From: Polycladomyces subterraneus
Lineage (GTDB): Bacteria > Bacillota > Bacilli > Thermoactinomycetales > JIR-001
Assembly: GCF_030433435.1 (NCBI RefSeq)
Contig: NZ_JANRHH010000036.1
Location: forward strand, 62,001-126,000
DNA: 64,000 nucleotides
Direction: 5' to 3'
Positions within the stretch are counted from its first letter, which is position 1; every line of letters begins with the position of its first letter. Under the pieces are notes generated by a model, which saw only the letters and a program-made list of their open reading frames with translations, was not told the DNA's origin and ran no database searches. The translations under genes were made by a program, and so were the position numbers. Below are positions 26,080 through 34,547 of this stretch, one piece after another.

Positions 26080-27347
26080 TCAATATTACCTCCGCTGAAC
26101 GAAGTGTTTTTTTTCCTCTTTTTTAAAGGTCGGGAAGATGATTTTTTTTGTAGTGGTTCCTTTACCTTTTTCTTTTTGCTTCCCGTACTTTTTGTTGATT
26201 TGCGCGTGGTTTTTTTGGTGCTGCTGTAGTTACCGCTCTTGAATTTCTTTATATCCTTTTGGAGCTCTTTCAGAGCTTTCCACTTTGATCGTTCACATTT
26301 CAACACTTGATTCAGGATCATATTTGCTTCCGTCGCAAGGAAAATCTTGGGGTGATAGAGCATTTCTTTCATATGCTTGTAAAACTCGTTGGGTAAGGAC
26401 AGATCGATCAACAGGATCTCATACGTTTCAGCATCAATGGGGTTTGCTTTGTGATAAGCATTGATCATACCGCGCGCCCATTTTAAATCCCACCGGCCAA
26501 AGTCCTCCATGGTGCTGGTGATCAATTTGCGTAAATCCCGTATCGGCAGATCGTAGGAGACGCCGTCCAGATCAATGACCCACAAACCGCGGGGACCGAG
26601 CTGACCATTGGACCAGCCGTAATCTTGATGGACCAATCCCCAATGAGGTTCTCCCTTGGCCACCATTTTTGAATAAGCGGATTTATTGAGACGGACCAGG
26701 GCATCACGGGCTTGTTGTTCAAACTTATCCGTCAAAGTTAGCAGCCTTTTGCTGGCCGGAAATTCTTTGTAAACCTTAGCTACTTCCCGGATCCAACCGA
26801 TTTTTGTCTGTATTTTTTGATAGTAATCCGGCCATTTAAACAATCGTGAGGATTTGGCGGCATTAGAGGGTGGTTTGTATCCTCTGGAATGTTTGTGAAA
26901 TTCCCCTAGTCCGTAACAAAGCTGCATGGCACCTTTCAGATCGATCTTGGATGCTGGTCTCAGTTGGATCCAGTCGGTGACAATCCAGATTTTCCCGCCT
27001 GCCTCTACGTAAAGTTTTTTATCTTTGGTACGAACCAGTGCCGGGACCCGTGCCCCTTTCTTCACTAAATAATCTTGAGCTGCTACACTAAATAGACTTC
27101 TGACAGGTTCACGGTGTAAAAGTTTCAAACTGCGGGGCCCTTTGTCTGTATCTATTTTCCAAATTGCTCCACCTTTATCGGGTTTTGAAGTAATCAGGAC
27201 CTTTTTCCGAACTTTCATATTATATTGGGCCATGACCTGTTTGGCGATCTTATCCACTTCGGGAGGTATATACGTGTCAGGGTTTACTGTTCTTACGTGA
27301 TTCCAGGGTTCAATTCGATAATTCGCCATACCTTTACTCCCTGCCAT
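26076..27347 (-). CDS. cotS: CotS-family spore coat protein
   Basis: This protein of about 420 residues has a kinase-like CotS core. GEPHWGLVHQDYGWSNGQLG resembles the catalytic loop and VIDLDGVSYDLPIRDL the metal-binding motif. A Lys/Ser/Thr-rich tail (residues about 375-420, GSKKKKVKEP, RPLKKRKKN) is added, which may anchor the protein in the coat by cross-linking or charge. cotSA follows with a four-base overlap, as in Bacillus cotS operons. ATG 27347 and ATG 27329 both have a good GGGAG site because the start region is duplicated. Confidence 0.88.
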   Translation of the reverse strand: MAGSKGMANYRIEPWNHVRTVNPDTYIPPEVDKIAKQVMAQYNMKVRKKVLITSKPDKGGAIWKIDTDKGPRSLKLLHREPVRSLFSVAAQDYLVKKGARVPALVRTKDKKLYVEAGGKIWIVTDWIQLRPASKIDLKGAMQLCYGLGEFHKHSRGYKPPSNAAKSSRLFKWPDYYQKIQTKIGWIREVAKVYKEFPASKRLLTLTDKFEQQARDALVRLNKSAYSKMVAKGEPHWGLVHQDYGWSNGQLGPRGLWVIDLDGVSYDLPIRDLRKLITSTMEDFGRWDLKWARGMINAYHKANPIDAETYEILLIDLSLPNEFYKHMKEMLYHPKIFLATEANMILNQVLKCERSKWKALKELQKDIKKFKSGNYSSTKKTTRKSTKSTGSKKKKVKEPLQKKSSSRPLKKRKKNTSFSGGNIE

Positions 27348-27360
27348 ACCGTTACTCCCT
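27325..27360 (-). repeat. Tandem 18-bp duplication of the cotS start region
   Basis: GCCATACCTTTACTCCCT (27325-27342) and GCCATACCGTTACTCCCT (27343-27360) differ at one base. On the minus strand each copy contains GGGAG and an in-frame ATG, so the gene has two equivalent initiation sites. Confidence 0.85.
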
Positions 27361-27467
27361 TCGAAATGTGTGTCTATTAGAGATTTACAGATCGTTCCTA
27401 TCTGTATTGGGGTTAACTCGCTACAGTGTATTCCTTATAAAATCCTACCGATACAGACAAGTATCCA

Positions 27468-27476
27468 CATATAATA
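27468..27476 (+). promoter_or_regulatory. Possible mother-cell (sigma-E/K) -10 element
   Basis: CATATAATA fits the sigma-K -10 form CATAnnnTA and is close to the sigma-E form. A clear -35 partner was not found. It would serve the ATP-grasp gene at 27582. Confidence 0.3.
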
Positions 27477-27524
27477 GCCCCTTTTTATGACTGCCGGATA
27501 GAAGCCCCTTTTTATAACTGCGGG
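27476..27524 (+). repeat. Two 22-bp direct repeats before the ATP-grasp gene
   Basis: AGCCCCTTTTTATGACTGCCGG (27476-27497) recurs with two changes at 27503-27524. The spacing is 27 bases. Possibly a regulatory duplication. Confidence 0.7.
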
Positions 27525-27581
27525 TGAGCGACCAGAAAAACATGACAAAACGAGCATACAGATAAATAGAGAGGTGATACG

Positions 27582-28382
27582 ATGGCTATTAGAAAAATCA
27601 ATAACAAGATGGAAAAGTCAGAAGTGCTACTGACCGATCCAATCTTGCAACCTCATATTCCGGAGACGCATTGGTATTCACCCAAAACCTTTTGGATGAT
27701 GCTCGGCATATATCCTACCGTTTTTATTAAACCAAATACCGGTTTGCGTGGATCGGGTATCATCCGTGTCCAACGATTAAAAAGCAAAATGTTCGAAGTC
27801 CGATTTGATGATAAGGTCAAAAAGGTGCCCCAATCTGATCTGATAACTGAGGTTACTCAGTTAATTGAGCCGGATATGCAATACTTCGTCCAAGAGGGAA
27901 TCAACTTGGCTACCGTGTATAATGGAAGGCCATTCGATATCCGCATCATCATGCATAAACCCGAAAATCGGTGGAATCTGTGCGGATGGGTGGCCAAGGT
28001 CGCCGGACCGAATCAATTTGTCACTAATTATGCCAAGGGAGGAAAGGCATTCGCTCTGGAGAAAGTGCTTAAAGATGCGGGGTTCAAAAATATCGAGAAG
28101 ATCCTTCAAACTCTCGGCAAGATCGCTCACCGTACTTCCCATGTGTTGGACAAATCCTTCTCTGATTTGCGGATTCTGGGGATTGACGCCGCGCTCGACA
28201 AAAAGGGAAAAGTCTGGTTCATTGAGGCGAATACAAGGCCGGGATACAACCTGTTTCGGGATCTCGGAGATCAGGTGATGTTCCATCGGATTATTACAAC
28301 TCACCACTACATTCATGCCAAATATAAAGAGGTGGTCGCAGCGTCCACCAGTCAGGTTACTGCCTTTAACTTAGAAAAATGA
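27582..28382 (+). CDS. YheC/YheD-family ATP-grasp protein, endospore coat-associated
   Basis: This 266-residue protein corresponds to the ATP-grasp core of YheC/YheD. FIKPNTGLRGSGIIRV is the nucleotide-binding glycine loop, YFVQEGINLA a hinge strand, PFDIRIIMHKPENRW a core motif, and VWFIEANTRPGYN near the end carries the metal-binding Glu and Asn. The reaction is unknown; ATP-grasp enzymes usually join a carboxylate to an amine. ATG 27582 follows GAGAGGTGATACG. It is divergent from cotS and overlaps the next gene by four bases. Confidence 0.87.
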   Translation: MAIRKINNKMEKSEVLLTDPILQPHIPETHWYSPKTFWMMLGIYPTVFIKPNTGLRGSGIIRVQRLKSKMFEVRFDDKVKKVPQSDLITEVTQLIEPDMQYFVQEGINLATVYNGRPFDIRIIMHKPENRWNLCGWVAKVAGPNQFVTNYAKGGKAFALEKVLKDAGFKNIEKILQTLGKIAHRTSHVLDKSFSDLRILGIDAALDKKGKVWFIEANTRPGYNLFRDLGDQVMFHRIITTHHYIHAKYKEVVAASTSQVTAFNLEK

Positions 28383-28414
28383 GAATAAATTGCGCCACAG
28401 GAGAGATCGATGAG

Positions 28415-29038
28415 ATGAGTCAGTGGTGGAATAAACTCAAAGGGAATGTGAAGACGGCTCCCCATATACCCCAGACAGAGCCGTTGAGTTCTGCAGCTTT
28501 GCAAGACATGCTCCAAAAGCATTCGTTTATTTACATTAAACCGGCTAACAACATAAAGGGTAAACATACTTTTAGAGTAGACGCTCTTGGTTCGGGTGAA
28601 TTTCTCGTCTATGATGGCAAAAAAAATATTCCTTGTCCGACATATGAAGACTTGATCGAAAATCTGCATCCGATCATGGATCAGAAAAAACGTAAGCATT
28701 ATATTATTCAGCAGGGAATCTGGAGCCTGACGCGGGATCAACGTCATTTTGTCATCCGAGTGCATCTAAAACAGGACAAAAACGTGTGGAGAGTTACCAG
28801 TATCAAAAGCCATACATCTAACAAAAAAGGACATTGGACGAAAAAATCGGTCTCCTTCAATAATCTGATGAAGGATGATTTAAAATGGGATAAAAAAACC
28901 AGAGGTTTAATGAAACTGTACATCAACCAAAAATCGTATGCCATTGCTTCGGTGATCTCTAACAAATCTCCACGCAAAGGAATGAGGATTGATCTCGGTA
29001 TTGAGAAAGGGCATCTCTGGGTGTTCAAAGTGACCTAA
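28415..29038 (+). CDS. Degenerate YheC/YheD-like ATP-grasp protein
   Basis: About 207 residues with recognisable family order: FIYIKPANNIKGKHTFRV (glycine loop changed), YIIQQGIWSLTRDQRHFVIRVHL (matches QQGI and FDIR regions), and a C-terminus that stops at MRIDLGIEKGHLWVFKVT. The segment with the metal-binding ExN motif (FIEANTRPG in its neighbour) is missing, and GSG of the loop is lost. It is therefore probably non-catalytic, perhaps a partner of the preceding protein. An upstream in-frame ATG (28379) overlaps the preceding stop; ATG 28415 has AGGAGAG ahead. Confidence 0.75.
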   Translation: MSQWWNKLKGNVKTAPHIPQTEPLSSAALQDMLQKHSFIYIKPANNIKGKHTFRVDALGSGEFLVYDGKKNIPCPTYEDLIENLHPIMDQKKRKHYIIQQGIWSLTRDQRHFVIRVHLKQDKNVWRVTSIKSHTSNKKGHWTKKSVSFNNLMKDDLKWDKKTRGLMKLYINQKSYAIASVISNKSPRKGMRIDLGIEKGHLWVFKVT

Positions 29039-29130
29039 TTGCCTATGATCGCTTTGCCAATATAGATTTGATCAAGAAGCTGAAAGGTGAACATAATGAT
29101 CTTCCTTACAGAAACGCCCCCCAGATGAAT

Positions 29131-29168
29131 GGCTTCTAGCTTCTTGAAGCCAGGGATTGTTTTTTTAA
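29131..29168 (+). terminator. Terminator-like hairpin after the ATP-grasp pair
   Basis: GGCTTC (29131-29136) pairs with GAAGCC (29146-29151); a T-run follows nine bases later, so termination is less certain than at the next hairpin. Confidence 0.45.
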
Positions 29169-29200
29169 ACCGATTGAAAAATCGCATTCTTCTTTAGAGA

Positions 29201-29228
29201 AAAAACCGCAGGGAGCTGCGGTTTTTTT
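29201..29228 (+). terminator. Strong bidirectional terminator
   Basis: CCGCAG (29206-29211) and CTGCGG (29216-29221) pair around GGAG with A-run before and seven T after. The remainder of the 29,039-29,384 gap contains no gene. Confidence 0.88.
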
Positions 29229-29384
29229 ATATCTCAATATCGGGGAATCGCTAGTCGAATTTAGCATGTCCGGCTTTCGATCCAATCAGATTAGGGACAT
29301 AATGGAAATATGAACAAGTGGACAGATTTGTATGCGAACAGGAAAAAATGCCCAAGCTAAGATTGATGGCAGGAGGATCGAAGA

Positions 29385-30035
29385 ATGAAAACGCTGTTGT
29401 GGATCTTGCTTGGGTTAGGCGCGATAGTCGTTTTACTCTGTTTGACAACGGTGCGCTGTCACATTCAATACAAGCGTGTAGATGCGGACGATCGGATCAA
29501 CATCACTTTCCAGTGGTGTAAATGGTTCCGTCTGCGATGGACAGTGCCATCACTCCAGCTGTCTGGTATGACGGAAGACGGAATATGGCTACCACATCTG
29601 CAGGCAACTGTTCGTCAAAGCAGGAGGCATCGCTGGCAGGAACGTTTGTCGTGGGGAGTACTCCGGCGCATGCACCAGCAATTTGTTTGGCTACGGGAAC
29701 ACGTTCATCATTTGCATCAATGGTTTCGTGGCCTGCTGAGTCGATTTCATGTAGAGAGATTGAGTTGGCGCTCGGCAATTGGAACGGGGGATGCTGCGGA
29801 AACCGGCGTGCTGACAGGCCTTGCTTGGGGATTGAAATCCACGGTCGTCGGGGTGGCCGGTGCTTACGTGCGATGGGACCGACCTCCGCAGATTCAGGTG
29901 AACCCGGTGTTTCACGAGCCGCATTTAGAGACCGATTTCCAATGCATAGTGCGATTTCGGATCGGGCACGCTATCCTTGCTGGAATACGATTATTGCTTA
30001 ATTTCCGGGTAAGGGGGGGAGCGAAAGGTGGCTGA
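29385..30035 (+). CDS. DUF2953-type membrane-anchored protein, YtfI-like
   Basis: This 216-residue protein has one N-terminal membrane span (LLWILLGLGAIVVLLCLTT), a basic Arg/His/Trp-rich middle and a C-terminal beta region (AAETGVLTGLAWGLKSTVVG, IQVNPVFHEPHLETDFQCIVRFRIG). These last motifs mark the DUF2953 family, normally directly upstream of ytfJ. It starts after GGAGGATCGAAG and overlaps the next gene by eight bases. Function is not known, but the pairing implies a sporulation role. Confidence 0.82.
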   Translation: MKTLLWILLGLGAIVVLLCLTTVRCHIQYKRVDADDRINITFQWCKWFRLRWTVPSLQLSGMTEDGIWLPHLQATVRQSRRHRWQERLSWGVLRRMHQQFVWLREHVHHLHQWFRGLLSRFHVERLSWRSAIGTGDAAETGVLTGLAWGLKSTVVGVAGAYVRWDRPPQIQVNPVFHEPHLETDFQCIVRFRIGHAILAGIRLLLNFRVRGGAKGG

Positions 30036-30495
30036 ACATCCCATTCAAGGACTGATGTCCACCGCCATGGAAAACCTGAAAGAAATGGTGGATGTCAATA
30101 CCATCGTGGGTGATCCGGTGGAAACACCGGATGGCAGTGTGATTATTCCCGTCTCACGCGTCGGTTTCGGGTTTGCTGCAGGTGGAAGCGAATTCGACGC
30201 AGCCTATGCCGACGACGGTTCCCAAGGGGACAAAAAACAACAACTGGAAGACGGAAAAGGTCAATCATCGGGCAAATTACCCTTCGGAGGAGGCAGTGGC
30301 GGCGGGGTTTCGATCACGCCAGTGGCATTCCTCGTGGTGGGGGAGAAAGGGGTGCGTTTATTGAACATGGACGGCAACACGCACCTGATTGATCGTTTGA
30401 TCGATTTTGCACCCGGATTGATGGAACGTGTACAAAACACGTTGAGAAAAAAGGATAAACAAGGGGGATGTGAACTTCCCCGTACGGATATATGA
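30028..30495 (+). CDS. ytfJ: GerW-family sporulation protein YtfJ
   Basis: This 155-residue protein has VDVNTIVGDPVETPDGSVIIPVSRVGFGFAAGG near the N-terminus, a glycine-rich centre, and GGVSITPVAFLVVGEKGVRLL near residue 95, all hallmarks of the GerW/YtfJ family. In Bacillus YtfJ is a spore protein linked to germination. GTG 30028 follows AAGGGGGGGAGCGAAAG. Confidence 0.93.
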   Translation: MAEHPIQGLMSTAMENLKEMVDVNTIVGDPVETPDGSVIIPVSRVGFGFAAGGSEFDAAYADDGSQGDKKQQLEDGKGQSSGKLPFGGGSGGGVSITPVAFLVVGEKGVRLLNMDGNTHLIDRLIDFAPGLMERVQNTLRKKDKQGGCELPRTDI

Positions 30496-30502
30496 AGGTA
30501 GA

Positions 30503-30536
30503 AACACCGTTTCCGACAAAGCGGGCGGTGTTTTTT
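30503..30536 (+). terminator. Terminator after ytfJ
   Basis: AACACCG and CGGTGTT pair with a loop of 16 bases; T residues follow. Confidence 0.75.
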
Positions 30537-30607
30537 GTTGCTCATTTTCATATCCCTGTCCCACTGGCATATAAATGTGTACAAACCATGTTTGGGGTGG
30601 GAGGGTT

Positions 30608-31753
30608 ATGCGTCATTGTAAAGGTGGGGCGATTATCCTTTTAATCATCGGCCTGATCAGCTCGCTGGGCTGGGGGTGGGGCACGTCTGAGCCACAGGTA
30701 AGTGCGCATGCGGCGGCGATGATCGATGTGCAGTCCGGGCGCATTTTATATGCCAAACATGCGGATGAGCGTTTGCCGATCGCCAGTTTGACCAAAATCA
30801 TGACGGCCATAGTGGCCATTGAAAACAGCCGCCTCACCGACATGGTAACCGTTCCTCCCGAGGCGGTCGGCGTGGAAGGTTCGTCGATATATCTGAAAGC
30901 GGCGGAACGGATACCATTAAAGGATCTGTTGTACGGCCTGATGCTCCGATCCGGCAATGATGCAGCGGTGGCGATCGCCCGGCATGTAGGCGGGTCGGTG
31001 GAAGGGTTCGTCTACATGATGAATGAGAAGGCGGCCTATCTCGGATTGGAAAACACGCATTTCGCCAATCCGCACGGACTGGATGCACCGGAGCATTATT
31101 CCTCTGCTGCAGATTTGGCGCGGTTGACGGCCTATGCATTAAAAAACCCCACTTTTCGGGAAATTGTCAAGACACAGGTAAAAACCGTCCCGTGGCCGGG
31201 AGAAGAGTGGCATCGCAAATGGTACAACAAAAACAAGATGCTCCGATTTTACAAAGGCGCGGACGGAGTCAAGACAGGTTACACCAAGAAAGCGCGTCGA
31301 ACGTTGGTTTCTTCCGCCACGCGGAATGGCAGGCAGTTGGTAACGGTCACGTTGAACGCACCCGATGACTGGAATGATTCGATGCAATTGCTGGAGTATG
31401 GATTTCAGCATTTCCATCCTGTCAATGTGGTGAAGAAGGGGCAAGCCTTCCAGACGGTTAGAGGGGAGAAAAAAGGTGAGCTGGTGTTGCGAGTGGTGGC
31501 CGAGCGGCCGTTCATCTATCCTTTGACGGAGGAGGAACGGCACCAAGTCTCCATAGAACCGGTGCTTTCCTATCCGCTGGAAAAAATGGATCGCGAGGGG
31601 TTGCGCGTGGGGACGGCGAGCGTGCTGTTGAACGGTCAGCCGGTTGGTACGGTTCCGCTTGTGACACAGTATCAAGATGAGCCTTCCGCCTTTTCCGAAT
31701 GGATGGACGTGTTTCGGGACTTGCTGGGAATGGGGGCGGGGGGCGGTGGTTAA
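30608..31753 (+). CDS. dacB: Sporulation D-alanyl-D-alanine carboxypeptidase DacB
   Basis: This 381-residue penicillin-binding protein has a signal sequence (AIILLIIGLISSLGWGWG), the active-site motifs SLTK (in IASLTKIMT), SGN (in LRSGNDAAVA) and KTG (in GVKTGYTKK), then a PBP5-type C-terminal domain. In Bacillus dacB is the first gene of dacB-spmA-spmB and lowers cortex cross-linking in the mother cell; the same order here supports that call. ATG 30608 follows GGTGGGAGGG. Confidence 0.95.
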   Translation: MRHCKGGAIILLIIGLISSLGWGWGTSEPQVSAHAAAMIDVQSGRILYAKHADERLPIASLTKIMTAIVAIENSRLTDMVTVPPEAVGVEGSSIYLKAAERIPLKDLLYGLMLRSGNDAAVAIARHVGGSVEGFVYMMNEKAAYLGLENTHFANPHGLDAPEHYSSAADLARLTAYALKNPTFREIVKTQVKTVPWPGEEWHRKWYNKNKMLRFYKGADGVKTGYTKKARRTLVSSATRNGRQLVTVTLNAPDDWNDSMQLLEYGFQHFHPVNVVKKGQAFQTVRGEKKGELVLRVVAERPFIYPLTEEERHQVSIEPVLSYPLEKMDREGLRVGTASVLLNGQPVGTVPLVTQYQDEPSAFSEWMDVFRDLLGMGAGGGG

Positions 31754-32339
31754 TTACATATGGGTGTTTATGATCGCCAGCGGAGTGGTGGCTGCCGCTC
31801 TACAGGGTCGGTTAGATCTGGTCACGTCTGCCGCCTTAAAGGGAGCCAAGGAAGGGGTGGCCGTCTGTATCGGCCTGATCAGCATTTTGGTATTTTGGAT
31901 GGGAATGATACGGATCGCACAGGATGCCGGACTGTTGGAGAAACTGGCCCGATTGCTCCGGCCGCTGGTACGCGTGTTGTTTCCGTCAGTTCCCCCGGAT
32001 CACCCGGCGATGGGGTACATTTTGTCCAATATGACGGCCAACCTGTTCGGTCTCGGAAATGCGGCCACCCCCATGGGGATCAAAGCGATGGAAGAATTGC
32101 AGAAGCTCAACCCAGACCCGAAAACGGCTTCCCCGGCGATGTGCACCCTGCTCGCCTTGAATACCTCTGGTTTCACGCTGATTCCGGCGACCATCATCGG
32201 TATTCGCATGAAATATGGATCCGTCGATCCAGCAGAAATTATCGGAACGACCTTGTTTGCAACCGGATGCGCAACACTGTCGGCGATCTTGGTGGACCGT
32301 CTGTACCGTAGACGATGGGAGAATCGGGCAAGGCGCTAG
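31746..32339 (+). CDS. spmA: Spore maturation protein A
   Basis: This 197-residue membrane protein has the nucleoside-recognition (Gate) domain. Visible motifs are VNYIWVFMIASGVVAAALQG, GAKEGVAVCIGLISILVFWMG and the conserved NMTANLFGLGNAATPMGIKAM. SpmA and SpmB are needed for full dehydration of the spore core. GTG 31746 overlaps the dacB end by eight bases. Confidence 0.94.
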   Translation: MVNYIWVFMIASGVVAAALQGRLDLVTSAALKGAKEGVAVCIGLISILVFWMGMIRIAQDAGLLEKLARLLRPLVRVLFPSVPPDHPAMGYILSNMTANLFGLGNAATPMGIKAMEELQKLNPDPKTASPAMCTLLALNTSGFTLIPATIIGIRMKYGSVDPAEIIGTTLFATGCATLSAILVDRLYRRRWENRARR

Positions 32340-32375
32340 GACGTATCTGATCAAATGCACGGGGGGGATGAAAAA

Positions 32376-32909
32376 TTGGTCGAAATCGTCTCTTTTTTGT
32401 CCAAGCTGATCTTGCCCGCCATTTTGGCGTTCATTCCCCTATACGCCACCTTTCGGAAAGTGCCGGTATACGAAAGCTTTACAGAAGGGGCTAAGGAAGG
32501 CTTTCCCACCGCGATCCAACTCATTCCCCACTTGGTCGGGATGATGGTGGCCGTCTCCATTTTCCGGGAAACCGGAGCGCTTCATTTTTATCTCCGCCTC
32601 TTGTCACCCTTGGTGGATGGTATTCATTTCCCGAGGGAAGTCATCCCGCTCGCGATATTGCGCCCGATTACCGGTGCCGGTTCATTGGCGTTTGTCGAAA
32701 GTATCTTTCGTACATACGGTCCGGATTCATTTCTCGGACGACTGGCTTCCACGATGCAGGGGAGTACGGACACGACGCTGTATGTCCTGACTGTTTACTT
32801 CGGTGCCGTGGGTATCCGGCGAACGCTGTATGCCGTCAAGGTGGGATTGTGGGCGGACTTGGTGGGGATGCTGGCGTCTTGGTTCATAGTGGTGATGGTG
32901 TATGGTTGA
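32376..32909 (+). CDS. spmB: Spore maturation protein B
   Basis: This 177-residue membrane protein has KEGFPTAIQLIPHLVGMMVAV, ILRPITGAGSLAFVESIFRTYGPDS and QGSTDTTLYVLTVYFGAVGI, all diagnostic of SpmB. TTG 32376 is chosen because a G-rich site (GGGGGGGATG) lies about ten bases ahead; an upstream in-frame ATG at 32355 would add seven residues and has no good ribosome site. Confidence 0.93.
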   Translation: MVEIVSFLSKLILPAILAFIPLYATFRKVPVYESFTEGAKEGFPTAIQLIPHLVGMMVAVSIFRETGALHFYLRLLSPLVDGIHFPREVIPLAILRPITGAGSLAFVESIFRTYGPDSFLGRLASTMQGSTDTTLYVLTVYFGAVGIRRTLYAVKVGLWADLVGMLASWFIVVMVYG

Positions 32910-32962
32910 GTCACGCTGGAGGGGTGAAAGAGAACGTTTAAGAAGGGAAGGAGGTGCCAGAA

Positions 32963-33046
32963 ATGCACTTTTTTCCTGTAGAAGAGACAAATGGATACAA
33001 CAAAATCCGTCGTCTAAAAGCCCACGGATTAATCATGTGCTTTTAG
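32963..33046 (+). CDS. Possible 27-residue small protein
   Basis: ATG 32963 stands seven bases after AAGGAGGTG, a near-perfect ribosome site, and begins MHFFPVEETNGYNKIRRLKA; the frame ends in TAG at 33044-33046. The stop lies inside the 3' arm of a 19-bp inverted repeat. It resembles no family I know. It could be a leader peptide or a small spore protein. Confidence 0.45.
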   Translation: MHFFPVEETNGYNKIRRLKAHGLIMCF

Positions 33047-33057
33047 ACGACGGATTT
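33003..33057 (+). repeat. Perfect 19-bp inverted repeat after spmB
   Basis: AAATCCGTCGTCTAAAAGC (33003-33021) and its exact complement (33039-33057) enclose 17 bases. No T-run follows. It may stabilise the 3' end of the spm message, or be the remains of a small mobile element. The following 33,058-33,254 stretch shows no gene. Confidence 0.85.
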
Positions 33058-33254
33058 GCCCGTTATCTCCTCAACGAGGGAACAAATCCCTCGCATTGGA
33101 CGGGGATGATACAATCCTGAACTTGGGCTTTGTCCAAAACGGAAACGGACTGTGGTCGTGAACGAACAAAGATACCTATGGCGACTGTGTCGTGGGACTT
33201 CCTCAGGTTTACAAACGGCGGTCTATTACAACATCTAAAGTCTTACTGTTGTTT

Positions 33255-33292
33255 ACCGATAAAACCGGTGCCACATAGAGGTGTTTATCGGT
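33255..33292. terminator. Hairpin between the spm and panD regions
   Basis: ACCGATAAA pairs with TTTATCGGT, with a few more bases inside (ACC and GGT). Followed by TTG and AT-rich sequence on the plus strand; it could act in either direction, most likely for panD on the minus strand. Confidence 0.5.
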
Positions 33293-33302
33293 TGTTAATG
33301 TT

Positions 33303-33689
33303 TTAATATTTCTCCGTACCATGAACTTCTTCCACCAGCATTTCCTTAATCACGTTTCCTTCTCCCATGAAGGCCACGCGTGGTCGGTAAGACTTTGCCT
33401 CGGCTTCGTCCAGCATGACATAGGAAATGATAATCACAATATCGCCGGGTTGAACCAGACGTGCAGCAGCTCCATTTAAGCAGATGATCCTGCTGCCTCG
33501 AGGCCCGGGGATTACATAAGTTTCCAAACGAGCCCCGTTATTGTTGTTCACGATTTGCACCTTTTCGTTAGGGAGAATATTTACCTTTTCCATGATCTCC
33601 TCGTCAATAGTGACACTTCCCACATAGTTCAGGTTCGATTCTGTCACTATCGCTCGGTGGATTTTTGATTTCATCACCGTCAAGAGCAT
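33303..33689 (-). CDS. panD: Aspartate 1-decarboxylase PanD
   Basis: This 128-residue proenzyme is cut between Gly and Ser in NYVGSVTID (near residue 25) to form the pyruvoyl group. Other conserved stretches are [28 protein letters not shown] and [18 protein letters not shown]. It makes beta-alanine for pantothenate. panB and panC are not nearby; instead it sits next to two ATP-grasp genes. AAGGAGGG lies nine bases before the start. Confidence 0.95.
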   Translation of the reverse strand: MLLTVMKSKIHRAIVTESNLNYVGSVTIDEEIMEKVNILPNEKVQIVNNNNGARLETYVIPGPRGSRIICLNGAAARLVQPGDIVIIISYVMLDEAEAKSYRPRVAFMGEGNVIKEMLVEEVHGTEKY

Positions 33690-33690
33690 G

Positions 33691-34494
33691 CTACAAGACC
33701 CTCCTTGGGCGGCGATGTTTATATTTCTTGATAATGTATTTTCTTGTACTTATAATATTGTCATACATTTCTTTTTTATCTATTTCTTTAAACATCTTTC
33801 TGAACATAGGATCGGCATTCATCTCTATAAACCACAAGTCTCCTTTTTTATCGACCGCCATATCCAGAGCCAAAATCCGCAATTCAAAATATGATCCAAG
33901 CACTTGAGAAATTTGCTGAGCCAGATCCCCTAACTTCATCGTCAGATCAACAGCATTCAGATGTGTATTTTTATTCAGCACTTGGTCTAACGTAAGGACT
34001 TTTGCTCCTCTAATGTGATTGGTTACAATTTGCTCCTTTTGTGCCACTCTGGCCAGCCATCCGGAAATCTGCCATCGGTTCCCGGGTTTATGCATTAAAA
34101 TTCGGAGATCAAAAGGCAGCCCATCAAAAGTAGCCAAGTCAATTCCTTGTTGAACAATATATTTTTTATCCGGGTTTAATTCATTTACTACTTCATTAAA
34201 TACTTCATTCAAGTTGCAGGTTTTCACCTCATCTTTGTAGCTGTAGCGTAGCTCGTAGGATGGCTTTTCCCCAAACAGACCCCATTGTTGCGATAAGTTT
34301 TTGACCCGGATGATTCCGTTCCCTCTGTGGTTCGAATTCGGTTTAATGAATACTATAGGATAAGTTTTTAGCATATCCTCCAATGCTGTGATGGAAAACC
34401 AAACCGTTTTCGGAACATAAGAGGAGAGCCAGGGGTCTTTCAGGAGTATTTCGTTGTATTTCATTTTATTGGAGACATACCGTTGCACAGCCAA
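33691..34494 (-). CDS. YheC/YheD-family ATP-grasp protein
   Basis: This 267-residue protein shows the family pattern: [19 protein letters not shown] (ATP loop), [30 protein letters not shown], and [16 protein letters not shown] with metal-binding Glu and Asn. The initiation codon is TTG 34494 behind GGGGGATCTC. It ends one base before panD begins and is probably co-transcribed with it and with the next upstream homologue. Confidence 0.87.
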   Translation of the reverse strand: MAVQRYVSNKMKYNEILLKDPWLSSYVPKTVWFSITALEDMLKTYPIVFIKPNSNHRGNGIIRVKNLSQQWGLFGEKPSYELRYSYKDEVKTCNLNEVFNEVVNELNPDKKYIVQQGIDLATFDGLPFDLRILMHKPGNRWQISGWLARVAQKEQIVTNHIRGAKVLTLDQVLNKNTHLNAVDLTMKLGDLAQQISQVLGSYFELRILALDMAVDKKGDLWFIEMNADPMFRKMFKEIDKKEMYDNIISTRKYIIKKYKHRRPRRVL

Positions 34495-34547
34495 AATTGA
34501 GATCCCCCTTTTTAGTGAAATGATACCCCGGCTAATGCTGCCGAACT

